Shown here: positions 1 to 9,800 of the stretch, in pieces
Numbering within the stretch: the stretch's first letter is position 1
Layout: each line of letters starts with the position of its first letter
Assembly: GCA_963700745.1 (NCBI GenBank)
Contig: CAVOYT010000013.1
Coordinates: 372,001 to 436,000 of the forward strand
Direction: 5' to 3'
DNA length: 64,000 nucleotides
DNA from: UBA10649 sp963700745
Lineage (GTDB): Bacteria > Actinomycetota > Actinomycetes > S36-B12
Translations under genes and position numbers: made by a program
The notes under the pieces: generated by a model
The model's database searches: none
What the model saw: the letters and a program-made list of their open reading frames with translations, nothing else
Told to the model about the DNA's origin: nothing

Positions 1-143
1 GGGTGACCGCCAGCGTCGGGGTCACCCTGGCCGAGCCCGGCGAGACGGTCGACGACATCGTCGCTCGGGCAGACGGGGCCATGTACGAGGCCAAGCGTCG
101 CGGGAAGGACGCCGTCTTCGCGATGAAGGGCCCCGGCGCGTGA
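1..143 (+). CDS. GGDEF-domain protein, C-terminal end (partial)
   Basis: The gene begins before the window; only the last 46 or so residues are visible, ending at the TGA at 141-143. They contain TASVGVT followed by ARADGAMYEAKRRGKD, the C-terminal signature of GGDEF diguanylate cyclases (the R-A-D-x-A-x-Y-x-A-K helix). The active-site loop lies outside the window, so whether it makes cyclic di-GMP cannot be judged. The next gene starts 24 bases downstream on the same strand, inside a short tandem repeat. Confidence 0.85.
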   Translation, partial: VTASVGVTLAEPGETVDDIVARADGAMYEAKRRGKDAVFAMKGPGA

Positions 144-173
144 GGCTCGACGCGTGAGGCTCGACGCGTGAGG
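138..173 (+). repeat. 14-bp tandem repeat spanning a stop/start junction
   Basis: The unit gcgtgaggctcgac occurs at 138-151 and 152-165, and gcgtgagg at 166-173 is a third partial copy. The first copy holds the TGA stop of the GGDEF gene and the third holds the GTG start of the next gene. It looks like replication slippage that duplicated an original overlapping GTGA stop/start. Confidence 0.8.
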
Positions 174-805
174 ATCGTCCGGGACGATCCGCAGGACGAG
201 CCGATCGGAACCGTCGTGCTGGTGCACGGTTTCACCCGGTCACCCGCGGCGCTCGACGCACTGTCGGCTGACTGCGCTGAGATGGGTGCGCGTGTGCTGC
301 GCCCGCACCTCGGATCACTGTGGTGGCCGAGCAGTACGAACAACGCCGACCACGTGGCGAGGGTGGCCGATCGCCTGCGCGAGCAGCTGGCCGAAGGCCC
401 CGTCGTGGTCGCCGGTCACTCGGCCGGAGCTGCCGCCGGTGCCTGGATAGCCGGCACTTTCGTCGCCCGAGGGGCCGATGTTTCCTCGCTGGTCATGATC
501 GACGGCGTGGACAGCCCCACCCGGCTGATCCGCCGAGCCTGGCCGAGCCTGTCGGGCGTGTCCGTCCGTGCGGTGTGCGCGCCGCCGAGTCGGTGCAACC
601 GCAACGGCGCCCTCGCCGCCTGGCTCGCCGCTCAATCCGGTGACGTGGAGACGGTCGTCGTGCCGGGGCCGGGCATGGGGACATCGAGGGACCGACGGGG
701 TCGATCTACCGCTGGGCCTGTGGCGACGACCCGCGCCAGCCGGCCGCCGATGAAGTGCGGGGCCTCGTTCGGGCGTGGATCGGCGCAGGACTCGGGCGAA
801 CGTGA
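168..805 (+). CDS. alpha/beta hydrolase (frameshifted)
   Basis: The start is GTG at 168 with no ribosome binding site, in the last copy of the tandem repeat. Early residues VVLVHGFTRSP hold the HG oxyanion motif, and VVVAGHSAGAAAG holds the G-H-S-x-G nucleophile elbow (Ser about residue 87). The frame breaks near 670-676; in the shifted frame the text continues as GHGDIEGPTGSIYRWACGDD and ends WIGAGLGRT at the TGA 803-805. GHGDIEG likely carries the catalytic His. The restored length is about 212 residues, short for the fold but complete. The substrate is unknown; it follows the GGDEF gene closely and may be co-transcribed with it. Confidence 0.7.
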
Positions 806-829
806 TGGCGAGTGCCCCTCGGGGCGTGT

Positions 830-1334
830 CTACTGCGGCTCGGGGTCGGTGACGTCGGCGATGCGAGCGTCGAGCGCTCCGAGCGCATCGTCAGCATCGA
901 CGATCACGGTGACGCCATGAGCCCCCGCGCCCAGTGAGACCTCCCGACCGGCCATGCGCTCGTCCGCGATGAGCGGCAGTGCGGTCAGGGTCCCGAACGG
1001 CGTGATCGTGCCGCGTTCGAAGCCGGTCACGTCCTTGGCCGTGGCGGCGTCAGGCATCGAGAGTCGACTCACGCCGAGCAGGGCCCTGAGCTTGGGCCAG
1101 GAGATCGTGCGGTCACCCGGCACGAGGACCAGCAGGTAGTCGTCCTCCGCCCTGCGGACCACGATCGTCTTGATGACGTCGCGGGGCTCGACGCCTCGCG
1201 CAACCGCGGCCTCTGCGAGGCTGCCGACCCGGCCGTGGCGGACGAGACGGTACTCGCAGCCCGGTGGCGTCGACTGCGGCGAGGGCGCGCTCCTCGGGGC
1301 TGGGCGGCGGCTGCACGGTGCCAGTGTGCACCAC
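830..1334 (-). CDS. YbaK/ProX-type aminoacyl-tRNA deacylase (frameshifted)
   Basis: This family hydrolyses mischarged tRNAs (YbaK acts on Cys-tRNA(Pro)). The C-terminal 110 residues read without a break: DDYLLVLVPGDR, then LRALLGVSRLSM, GFERGTITPFG and VSLGAGAHG, the usual order of YbaK motifs, where the G-x-x-x-P-F-G segment lines the substrate pocket. Upstream the frame shifts at about 1256 by one extra base; removing it gives VDATGLEYRLVRHGRVGSLAEAA, normal for the family N-terminus. A GTG at 1334 or 1331 (VHTGTVQPPPSPEERA) is the likely start, giving about 167 residues. It is transcribed away from cysK, with roughly 50 bases between them. Confidence 0.8.
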
Positions 1335-1386
1335 CAGTGCGCACCCGATCTGGCGATGGCCGGCAGGTAGTGGAAGGATCAATCAC

Positions 1387-2319
1387 ATGCGTATCGCGAA
1401 TGACATCACCGAGCTGGTCGGCAACACCCCCCTCGTCCGGATCCGGAACATCACGGACGGCGCATCCGCGGAGGTGGCCGCCAAGCTCGAGTTCTTCAAC
1501 CCGGCGCACTCCGTGAAGGACCGGATCGGCGTCGCCATGATCGATGCGGCACAGGAGGCGGGCCTCATCGGCCCGGACACCATCGTCGTCGAGCCCACGA
1601 GCGGCAATACGGGGATCGCGCTGGCCATGGTCTGTGCCGCCCGCGGCATCAAGATCGTCCTGACGATGCCTGAGACGATGAGCGTCGAGCGACGCATGCT
1701 GCTGCGCGGCTATGGCGCCGAGCTGATCCTCACGCCCGGGCCCGAGGGCATGGGCGGGGCGATCGCGAAGGCCACCGAGCTCGCGGCCAGCGACCCCCGG
1801 TACTTCATGCCGCAGCAGTTCATGAACGCTGCCAATCCCGACGTCCATCGGCGCACGACGGCCGAGGAGATCTGGAACGACACCGACGGCAAGGTCGACA
1901 TCCTCGTCGCGGGGGTCGGCACCGGCGGCACCATCACAGGAGTCGGCCAGGTCCTGAAGGAGCGCAACCCCGACGTTCAGATCATCGCGGTGGAGCCGGC
2001 CGCCTCGCCCGTCCTCGCCGGCGGCGCAAAGGGGCCGCACCCGATCCAGGGCATCGGTGCGGGGTTCGTCCCCGCCATCCTCGACACCGAGGTGTACGAC
2101 GAGGTCATCGGCGTGGAGGCTGACGAGGCGATGGCCATGGCCCGCCGGGCCGCAGTGGAGGAGGGGCTGCTGGTCGGGATCTCGTCCGGCGCGGCACTGT
2201 GGGCCGCACGCGCCGTGGCCCAGCGTCCCGAGAACGCCGGCAAGCTGATCGTCGTCATCGTGCCGTCGTTCGGCGAGCGCTACCTCTCCACGGCACTGTT
2301 CGCCGGCCTGGGCGAATGA
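1387..2319 (+). CDS. cysK: cysteine synthase A (O-acetylserine sulfhydrylase)
   Basis: The enzyme makes L-cysteine from O-acetylserine and sulfide with pyridoxal phosphate, in the cytoplasm. The ATG at 1387 follows a GGAAGG site; it gives 310 residues, normal for CysK. ELVGNTPLV begins the fold; NPAHSVKDRIG contains the PLP lysine; EPTSGNTGIA is the substrate loop; GVGTGGTITG binds the cofactor phosphate; GISSGAALWAA contains the serine that contacts the PLP ring nitrogen. The frame is intact. Its stop overlaps the ATG of cysE (ATGA at 2316-2319), so the two are translationally coupled and the pair forms a cysteine biosynthesis operon. Confidence 0.96.
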   Translation: MRIANDITELVGNTPLVRIRNITDGASAEVAAKLEFFNPAHSVKDRIGVAMIDAAQEAGLIGPDTIVVEPTSGNTGIALAMVCAARGIKIVLTMPETMSVERRMLLRGYGAELILTPGPEGMGGAIAKATELAASDPRYFMPQQFMNAANPDVHRRTTAEEIWNDTDGKVDILVAGVGTGGTITGVGQVLKERNPDVQIIAVEPAASPVLAGGAKGPHPIQGIGAGFVPAILDTEVYDEVIGVEADEAMAMARRAAVEEGLLVGISSGAALWAARAVAQRPENAGKLIVVIVPSFGERYLSTALFAGLGE

Positions 2320-3086
2320 GCCCCGCCGGCGGTGTCGTCGCAAGCCTTCGTCGGCGCGGGCGACGCGTCGCGGAGGCCATGCGCAGCGACATCGCCTCGG
2401 TCGTCGAGCGTGACCCGGCGGCGCGGACTCCCATCGAGGTGGCCCTGCTGTACCCGGGTGTTCATGCCGTGTGGTCGCACCGGGTGAGTCACGCCATGTG
2501 GCAGCGGGGGGCGTACCTCCCGGCGAGAACGCTCTCGCAGGCGGCTCGCTTCTGGACCAACATCGAGATCCACCCCGCCGCCACGCTGGGGCCCCGACTG
2601 TTCATCGATCACGGAGCCGGCGTGGTCATCGGGGAGACCGCGGTCGTCGGGTCCGACGTCACGATCTACCACGGGGTCACCCTCGGCGGTACGAGCCTGG
2701 AGCATCACAAGCGGCATCCCACGATCGGCGATCGGGTCACCGTGGGCGCGGGGGCCAAGGTGCTCGGCAACGTGACGGTCGGCGCCGACTCGCGCATCGG
2801 CGCCAACGCGGTGCTGGTCCGGTCGGTCGACGACCACTCGGTGGTCGTCGGCGTGCCCGGGCAGGTCATCGCGCACGGCACGGCGCCGGTGGAGGACACC
2901 CGTCCCAAGCAGGACAGTCCCACGGCGCCGGACCCGATGGGGCTGGCGGTCTCGACGCTGATGCTGCGCGTGCAGGAGCTGGAGTCCCAGGTGCTCGGGC
3001 ACGAGCACCATCACGTCCATGGTCCGCAGCGCACCGCCAGCGGCGAGTGGGAACTCGAGATGGACGCCGTCGACTTCTCGATCTGA
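2316..3086 (+). CDS. cysE: serine O-acetyltransferase
   Basis: The enzyme acetylates L-serine with acetyl-CoA to give O-acetylserine, the substrate of the CysK encoded just upstream. The ATG at 2316 overlaps the cysK stop; length is 256 residues. RSDIASVVERDPAA is the N-terminal helix region of short (EpsC-type) serine acetyltransferases. From IEIHPAATLGPRLFIDHG onward the left-handed beta-helix hexapeptides are clear: GVVIGETAVVG, VTIYHGVTLGG, RVTVGAGAKVLGNVTVG. The conserved His residues of IDHG and YHGVTLGG are present. The C-terminal tail is long, with a His-rich stretch (HEHHHVHG) near the end. The last 20 residues of bacterial CysE usually mediate CysK binding; this tail ends in DFSI, and terminal Ile is the typical CysK anchor. 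Confidence 0.95.
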   Translation: MSPAGGVVASLRRRGRRVAEAMRSDIASVVERDPAARTPIEVALLYPGVHAVWSHRVSHAMWQRGAYLPARTLSQAARFWTNIEIHPAATLGPRLFIDHGAGVVIGETAVVGSDVTIYHGVTLGGTSLEHHKRHPTIGDRVTVGAGAKVLGNVTVGADSRIGANAVLVRSVDDHSVVVGVPGQVIAHGTAPVEDTRPKQDSPTAPDPMGLAVSTLMLRVQELESQVLGHEHHHVHGPQRTASGEWELEMDAVDFSI

Positions 3087-3098
3087 CCCCCGCCCCGC

Positions 3099-3165
3099 TC
3101 GTTGAGCGTGCAGATGTTGGGCGTTCCGGACGGGCGGAGACCCGCAACAAGTGCACGCTCAACGA
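3099..3165. repeat. intergenic hairpin element, family copy A
   Basis: Arms 3099-3119 (tcgttgagcgtgca...) and 3145-3165 (...tgcacgctcaacga) are complementary at about 19 of 21 positions. It sits between the convergent ends of cysE and the transporter gene and could terminate both. On the minus strand the core cacttgttgcgggt...ccggaa matches the core of the elements at 52412-52475 and 53536-53599, while the outer stem differs in sequence but still pairs. This suggests one dispersed family whose outer stem varies with compensation. Confidence 0.75.
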
Positions 3166-3177
3166 AGGGTGGCGGGG

Positions 3178-4812
3178 CTAGAAGCGGCCGATGAGCGGGG
3201 CGATGACGACCTTGACGATCATCGCGGCCGGGTACACCAGCGCATACCCGAGGTTGACGCGCGGGTCGTCCTTGGTGGACTCGTTCGCGTAGGCCAGCAC
3301 CGCGGGCTGGGTCTGCGTGCCGGCCAGGATGCCGCCGAGTCGCGGCCCGAAATTGCCCGCCAGCAGCCGACCGCCGAGGATCACCGTCGCGGCGGTCACC
3401 GTCGTCACCACTGCGCCGACGGCGAGGAGTCGAGGACCGGTCGGACTGCCGAGGGCCTCGGCGAGCGCGGAGCCGGCGTTGGTGCCGGCATAGGCCAGGA
3501 AGAGCATCATCCCGAGTTGGGACAGGGTCGACGCCACCGAGTGGGGGAGGGTCCACAGGATCGGGCCGGTTCGGCCCTGCGCGACCCACGATCAGCCCGA
3601 CGAGCAGGGGACCGCCGGCGACTCCCAGTGCGAAGGCCGCTCCGCCCGGCAGCGGGAACTCGAGTTCGCCGAGCAGCACGCCCAGCGCCAGGCCCGAGCG
3701 CCAGGCTCGTGATCGAGTAGGCCGACGCACCACGCTCGGAGTCGCCGAGGAACTCGGTGACGTCCTGCATGCGGTTGCGAGGGGCGACCACGCGCACCCG
3801 GTCGCCGACCTGCAGGACCAGGTCGTCGGTGGCGAGGAGGTCGACGTCGCCGCGTCGGACGCGGGTCGCGACCGCGCCGAAGCGGCGGCGTAGGCGCAGG
3901 TCGCCGAGCGGCTCTCCGGCCACGGCCGAGTTGGAGACGGCGATTCGCCGGTAGTCGACCTGGGAGCGATCGAGCGTGAGTGCGACCGACGACGGATGCC
4001 CGACCTCGGCCACGAACCGGTCGAGTGTGTCAGCGTCGCCGATCACCGTGAGGATGTCGCCAGGCACGGGGATCGGCGTCGTCGGTGGCCATGTCGACGA
4101 CGCCCGGGTGGCCCGGGGCATCCCCGCGCATGATGCGCGAGAAGACGAGGTGGTGGCCGTACTGCTCCGCCAGCGTGCCGAGGTCCGGCAGGCCGGAACG
4201 TTCGATGCGCACGGTCATCCCGTCGAGAGTGGGAGGCGGGGCGTCGTCGGTGACCGGTACCAGCGCCGCCCGCGGCGGTGCCATGCGGATCCCGATCATC
4301 GCCGCCAGCAGCATGCCCAGGACGCCGAACAGGTACGTCACCGAGTAGCCGACGGTCGGCAGGTCCGAGGCCCAGGCCTCGGTCGCGGCGGCCAGCGCCG
4401 GGGTGTTCGTCAGGGCTCCCGCATAGATGCCCGACAGGATCGGACCGTCCAGGCCCATCGCGCGCGCGACCACGACGGTGACGCCGGCACCCACCAGCAG
4501 CGCGACGACGACGACCCCGAGGCTGCGTCCGCCGGTGCGCAGGGCAGCGAAGAACGAGGGCCCGGCCCCGACGCCGATGACGTAGGCGAAGACGGCGAGC
4601 CCGAAGATGCCCAGGATGGCGGGAAGGCGGAGCCGGTCGTCGTAGGCCGAGAACGCCAGGGCGGTGAACAGCACCGCGGCGGGGCCGAGGGAGAAGCTGC
4701 CGATGCGCACCGAACCCAGCGCTCCGCCGATGGCGAGGATGACGGTGAGCAGGAGGAGGGGCTGTTCGGCGGCGAGGTCGGCCCAGCCCCGCAGGATCTC
4801 GCTGACGTCCAC
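3178..4812 (-). CDS. aspartate-alanine-exchanger-type transporter with RCK_C domains (frameshifted)
   Basis: The gene reads across three frameshifts (near 4075, 3690 and 3550) to about 540 residues, normal for the YidE/AspT family (AAE). The N-terminal half has the hydrophobic repeat PLLLLTVILAIGGALGSVRIG, then FGLAVFAYVIGVGAGPSFF and GILSGIYAGALTNTPALAAA-like segments, the family membrane domain with its G-x-x-x-G-A-x-T-N-T-P loop. The middle carries two TrkA-C/RCK_C domains (VPGDILTVIGDADTLDRF; DLVLQVGDRVRVVAP). The C-terminal half repeats the membrane domain and ends VVIAPLIGRF. GTG 4812 lies 6 nt after a CACAAT box, indicating a leaderless start. The substrate is uncertain: AspT exchanges aspartate for alanine, but most homologues are uncharacterised. 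Confidence 0.8.
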
Positions 4813-4818
4813 AGGCTC

Positions 4819-4824
4819 ATTGTG
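4819..4824 (-). promoter_or_regulatory. -10 box of the AAE-type transporter, leaderless
   Basis: CACAAT on the minus strand ends 6 nt before GTG 4812. No Shine-Dalgarno site fits between, so transcription probably starts at the initiation codon. Confidence 0.6.
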
Positions 4825-4906
4825 GTCCCTCCTTCGATGTCAGCGCTTACACCGGGGGTGTGAGGAAGGACACGGGCGACAAGTGGTTGAACGGGCAACC
4901 ATCATA

Positions 4907-4928
4907 TATAGTTGAGATATCAACTATA
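4907..4928. promoter_or_regulatory. AT-rich palindrome, candidate operator
   Basis: TATAGTTGA-gata-TCAACTATA is a perfect 9-bp inverted repeat with a 4-base spacer, strongly AT-rich against a GC-rich background. It directly abuts the GGAGG ribosome binding site (4929-4933) of the nitroreductase gene. The TTGA...TCAA half-sites resemble binding sites of MarR-family repressors. No MarR gene lies next to it. Confidence 0.7.
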
Positions 4929-4938
4929 GGAGGCACCG

Positions 4939-5561
4939 ATGAGCGCGATCCTCGACCACTTCGTCCCGGCCGGCACGGACCTGGACCCCATCCGCTGCCG
5001 ACCGCATCTTCCGACAGGCGCACACGGCGTACCGCTTCACCGACGAGCCGGTCTCGGCTGGCCAACTGGACCTCATCGCCGACCTCATGCGCTTCCCGCC
5101 GACCGCCATGAACATGCAGCCCCTGCGCGTCGTCCTGGTGTCGTCCGACGAGGCCAAGGCCCGGCTCCTGCCGCTGCTGGCCGAGGGCAACCGGGCCAAG
5201 TCGGCGTCGGCTCCGGTCGTGGCGATCCTCGCCGCGGACACCGACTTCCACGAGACCCTGGCCGCGCGTGGCGCCGCACGTTCCGGGCGCGCGCGAGATG
5301 TTCGCAGACGACACGTCCCGCGCGGAGGCGGCTCGCTTCAACGCCACCCTGCAGGCCGGCTACTTCATCCTCGCCGCGCGGGCGGCGGGCCTGGATGCCG
5401 GACCCATGGGCGGCTTCGACAAGGCGGGCATCGACGCCGAGTTCTTCGGCGGGGGGCCGGTGAAGTCCTTCCTCGTCGTGAACCTCGGCCACGTCGCCGA
5501 GGGTGGGACCTATCCGCGCAGCCCACGCCTGGAGCGCGACGAGGTCTTCACGCGCCTGTGA
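4939..5561 (+). CDS. RutE/HadB-like nitroreductase family protein (frameshifted)
   Basis: This is an FMN-dependent nitroreductase-fold protein closest in sequence pattern to E. coli RutE, which reduces malonic semialdehyde to 3-hydroxypropionate. ATG 4939 follows GGAGG. Two frameshifts (about 4998 and 5280) are needed; restored text reads DRIFRQAHTAYRFTDEPV, FPPTAMNMQPLRVV, EGNRAKSASAPVVAILAAD, RFNATLQAGYFILAARA and GLDAGPMGGFDKAGIDAEFF, each with a RutE counterpart. The end is KSFLVVNLGH...PRLERDEVF. About 207 residues. No other rut gene is adjacent, so a general quinone or nitro-compound reductase is also possible. The palindrome just upstream suggests repression by a small regulator. Confidence 0.75.
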
Positions 5562-6738
5562 TGGGCCCGTTGGGCGTCATGACCACCTTGAGACTCTCCG
5601 GCGACATGCTCATGTGCATGGCCGCATCTACGTCGGCCAGCGCATACTCATGGCTGACCATCTCCTCGAGGGGATACCGGTCGGCGTAGCGCTCCATCAG
5701 CGCGAGTGCCGGGCCGTACCCAGTCGACGGGTGGTTGGTCAGCCCGATGAGGCGAATGTTCTTGCTGCACACGTGCCGATGGATGTTCATGGCCACCTCG
5801 CCGGTGTCGGCGAAGTTGCCCATCTCCAGCATCATCCCGCCGCGCTTGAGCATCTCGATTCCCTCGACGAACGAGGCCGGCGTGTTGGCCATGTGCAGGA
5901 CGACGTCGGCGCCACGTCCGCGGGTCAGTGCTCGCACCTGCTCGATCCGTTCCTCGGACGACGTCGTGGATGCGTTGATCGTGACGTCGGCCCCCATCTT
6001 CTTGGCGAAGGAGAGTCGCGTCTCGCTGAGGTCGGTGGCGATGATCTGCCCCGCGGCCATCATGTCCGCCTTGGCGATGTGGAGGAGCCCGAGCGGACCC
6101 GAGCCGATGACGACGACGGTGTCCCCGGAGTTGAAGCCCTCGTGGGACATGGACGAGAACTCCTTCAGCTTGTCCAGCGATGCCGCGCACGCCATCAGTT
6201 CGGCGAGGACCGCAACGCGTGGGCTGAGCCCGCTGGGCACCTTGTAGACCGACGTGTCCGGTCGGATGAACATCTGCTCGGACCAGCCGCCCAGCAGGTG
6301 CGGCCACTGAGCGGACGTGAGCGAGTTGCCGTAGCACTCGCTGTTCTCGCACCACACGTAGCCCATCACATGGCGGCACTCGTAGCAGTGACCGCACACG
6401 AGGTCGGGGCACATCGTGATCCGGTCGCCGACCTTGAGGGGCCGGCCGTAGAACTCCAGGCCCTCGGCCGCGGTGGGCGTGATCTCGGAGACGATCCCGA
6501 CGTTCTCGTGCCCCTGGATGATCGGGAACGGGGTATCCGTCTCCGCCGGGGTGCCGGCGTACTGTTTCGTCTCGCCGAGGTAGGTGTGCTTGTCGGTCCC
6601 GCAGATGCCGGACATCTCGATCTCCATCAGGAGCGAGCCGTCGGGCAGGACCGGTCGGGGGAAGTGCTGAAGCTCGTAGCGCCCTGGCGCGGTCAGGACG
6701 GCCGCGGTCACCGACGTCGGGTCGGACGATGTCGTCAT
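5548..6738 (-). CDS. zinc-dependent alcohol dehydrogenase (MDR family)
   Basis: This medium-chain dehydrogenase/reductase probably oxidises an alcohol or polyol with NAD(P). GICGTDKHTYLG holds the first catalytic zinc Cys, IIQGHENVGIV the GHE motif, and PDLVCGHCYECR with a later Cys (YVWC) resembles the structural zinc cluster. VVVIGSGPLGLLHIAKA is the Rossmann G-x-G-x-x-G. About 396 residues from ATG 6738; I prefer this ATG over the one at 6744 because the GGGAG site is 8 nt from it and only 2 nt from the other. The frame is intact. Its end overlaps the convergent nitroreductase gene by 14 bases. The substrate cannot be assigned. Confidence 0.85.
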   Translation of the reverse strand: MTTSSDPTSVTAAVLTAPGRYELQHFPRPVLPDGSLLMEIEMSGICGTDKHTYLGETKQYAGTPAETDTPFPIIQGHENVGIVSEITPTAAEGLEFYGRPLKVGDRITMCPDLVCGHCYECRHVMGYVWCENSECYGNSLTSAQWPHLLGGWSEQMFIRPDTSVYKVPSGLSPRVAVLAELMACAASLDKLKEFSSMSHEGFNSGDTVVVIGSGPLGLLHIAKADMMAAGQIIATDLSETRLSFAKKMGADVTINASTTSSEERIEQVRALTRGRGADVVLHMANTPASFVEGIEMLKRGGMMLEMGNFADTGEVAMNIHRHVCSKNIRLIGLTNHPSTGYGPALALMERYADRYPLEEMVSHEYALADVDAAMHMSMSPESLKVVMTPNGPITGA

Positions 6739-6874
6739 GGGCATGGCTCCCTTGCGCTCATCCCCCGCTGGGAGTAAGTATCGCGCCCTTCGGCGGTGCC
6801 CGGTGGGACGTACGGCCCTATTGGCTGCTCTGGATGGGCCATAGCGTCGGATGGTCCAACCCCGGAGGTGGCCT

Positions 6875-9800
6875 GTGGCATCGTGGCGATGTCTTGACGG
6901 AAACGAGGCGGTGGCGCTGGTAGCCCACCGCCTCAGCGATGTATGCGCCATCTATCCCATCACTCCCGCGTCACCCATGGGCGAGTTCGCCGATGCGTGG
7001 AGCGCAGCCGGGCGCCCGAACCTTTGGGGATCGGTGCCGCATGTGGTGGAGATGCAGTCGGAGGGGGGCGCGGCCGGCGCCCTGCACGGCGCCCTGCAGA
7101 AGGGCGTCCTCGCGACGACGTTCACGTCCTCTCAGGGCCTGTTGCTGATGCTCCCCAACATGTACAAGATCGCAGGTGAGCTGACTCCCGCCGTGATCCA
7201 CGTGGCGGCCCGGGCCCTGGCCACGCACGCCCTGTCCATCTTCGGCGACCACTCGGACGTGATGGCAGCCCGTGGCACCGGCTGGGCCATGCTCTGCGCC
7301 TCCAGCGTCCAGGAGGCCCACGACTTTGCTCTGGTGTCCCATGCTGCGACCCTGCGCTCGCGGGTGCCGATCCTGCACTTCTTCGATGGCTTCCGGACCT
7401 CGCACGAGGTCGACAAGATCGCTGTGCTCGATGATGACGACCTGCGCGCGCTCATCCGTCCCGCCGATGTGCTTGACCATCGAGCGCGGGGCCTGACCCC
7501 GGAACGCCCCGTCCTTCGGGGCAGCGCCCAGAACCCCGACGTCTTCTTCCAGGCGCGTGAGGCCGCCAACCCCTTCTATGACGACGTCCCGCAGATCCTT
7601 CAAGGCGTCTTCGATGAGCTCGGCGAGCGGACCGGCCGGCGGTACGGCCTGATCGAGTATCACGGGGCGCCGGACGCCGAGCGGGTCGTGATCCTGATGG
7701 GGTCCGGGGCGGGCGCCGTCCGCGAAGCGGTGGATGCGCTGGTGGCCCGCGGTGATCGGGTGGGAATGGTCACGGTGCGCATGTACCGCCCGTTCCCCGC
7801 GGATGAGCTGATGGCCCTGCTCCCCGACACAGTGACGTCGATCGGCGTGCTGGACCGGGTCAAGGAACCCGGTGCCCCGGCAGAACCGCTCCACCTCGAC
7901 GTCAGCCTGGCTGTGCAGGAGAGCGGGCGGTCCGTGCGCGTGATCGGGGGCCGGTACGGCCTGGGGTCCAAGGAGTTCACTGCCCGCGACGCCGCTGCCG
8001 TGTTCACCGAGCTGGCCTCGTCCAGCCCGCGACCACGGTTCACCGTCGGCATCGTGGACGACGTCACGCACCTGTCCCTCCCGCGTGACGAGGACCTGGA
8101 CGTCACCTCCACCGCGCGGACGGCCGTCTTCTTCGGCCTCGGCAGCGACGGCACCGTCGGCGCGAACAAGGCGAGCATCAAGATCATCGGCGAGAACACC
8201 GATCTGTTCGCGCAGGGCTATTTCGTCTATGACTCGAAGAAGTCGGGGTCGGTGACCGTCTCGCACCTGCGCTTCGGCGAGGACCCGATCCACTCGACCT
8301 ATCTCATCGACGAGGCGGACTTCGTGGCCTGCCACCAGTTCGGCTTGCTCGAGCGCATGCCGGTTCTGGATTCAGCTCGTCACGGCGCCACGGTCCTCCT
8401 CAACGCGCCCTATCCCGCGGATGAGGTGTGGGACCGACTGCCTGCGGAGGTGCAGCAGCAGATCATCGACAAGGACCTCCAGCTGTGGACGGTGGACGCC
8501 GGACGCGTCGCCCGTGAAGTGGGCCTGGGCAGCCGTATCAACACCGTGATGCAACCGTGCTTCTTCGCGTTGTCGGGGGTGCTGGACGAGTCCCGGGCAA
8601 TCACGTTGATCAAGAAGAGCGTCGAGAAGACCTACGCCCGACGCGGACGCACCGTCGTGGAGCGGAACCACGCGGCCATCGACCGAGCCCTCGAGGCGAT
8701 GCACCGCCTGGCGGTTCCGGAGACAGCGACCTCCGTCGATCACCGGATGCCGGGCATCTCCAGCGGCGCGCCGGACTTCGTGCGCGACGTGACGGCGAGG
8801 ATGCTGGCCGGGGAGGGCGATCTCCTCCCGGTCAGCGCGCTGCCCGTCGACGGCACGTTCCCGACCGGGACGGCCCGGTGGGAGAAGCGCGGCCTGGCCG
8901 AGGCCATCCCGATCTGGGATCCGGATCTGTGCATCGACTGCGGCAAGTGCGCCATCGTGTGCCCGCATGCCGCCATCCGCATGAAGGCGTATCCGGAGGA
9001 CGCCCTGGCCACCGCTCCCGAGGACTTCAAGAGCAAGCCCTACTCCGGGCGGGAGCTCGGTGCCGGGATGCGCCTCACCATCCAGGTGGCACCGGATGAC
9101 TGCACGGGCTGCGGCATCTGCGTGGATGTGTGCCCCGCTCGGAGCAAGTCCGAGGTCAAGCACAAGTCGATCGATCTGCTGCCGGCGCTCGAGCATCGCG
9201 ACGTCGAGCGTCCCCACTACGACTTCTTCCTGGAGATTCCCGAGGTCGACCGCGGCCTGGTCCGCCAGGACACCGTCAAGGGCTCCCAGCTCCTGCAGCC
9301 GCTGTTCGAGTTCAGCGGTGCCTGCTCAGGCTGCGGCGAGACACCGTACGTCAAGCTGCTCTCCCAGCAGTTCGGGGATCGCATGATCGTGGCGAATGCG
9401 ACCGGCTGCTCGTCCATCTACGGCGGCAACCTGCCCACCACGCCATGGTCGAGCAATGCGGCCGGGCGTGGACCGGCCTGGAGCAACTCCCTCTTCGAGG
9501 ACAACGCCGAGTTCGGTCTCGGCCTCCGCCTGGGCGCCGATGCCCAGCGCGAGGAGGCTCGACGCCTGCTGGCCCTGCTGGCGCATCGCGTGGGGGAGGA
9601 CCTCGCGCACGACCTGCTCAACGACGAGCCCGGTCCTACGGACGAGGTGGGCGTCGTCCGTCAGCGGGAGAGGGTCACCGAGTTGCGCGAGCGGCTGGCT
9701 GCACTCGAGGGGCCCGAGGTCACCACGCTGGCGAGCCTGGCCGACGCCCTCGTCCCGGTCGCGCTGTGGATCGTCGGCGGTGACGGGTGGGCCTACGACA

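Noticed and set aside
1069..2343. 424-residue open frame opposite cysK
   Set aside because: Shadow of an intact, well-conserved gene; no family motif.
6971..8335. 454-residue open frame opposite nifJ
   Set aside because: High-GC codon bias produces long antisense frames; the composition (Arg, His, Asp, Gly) is typical of a shadow.
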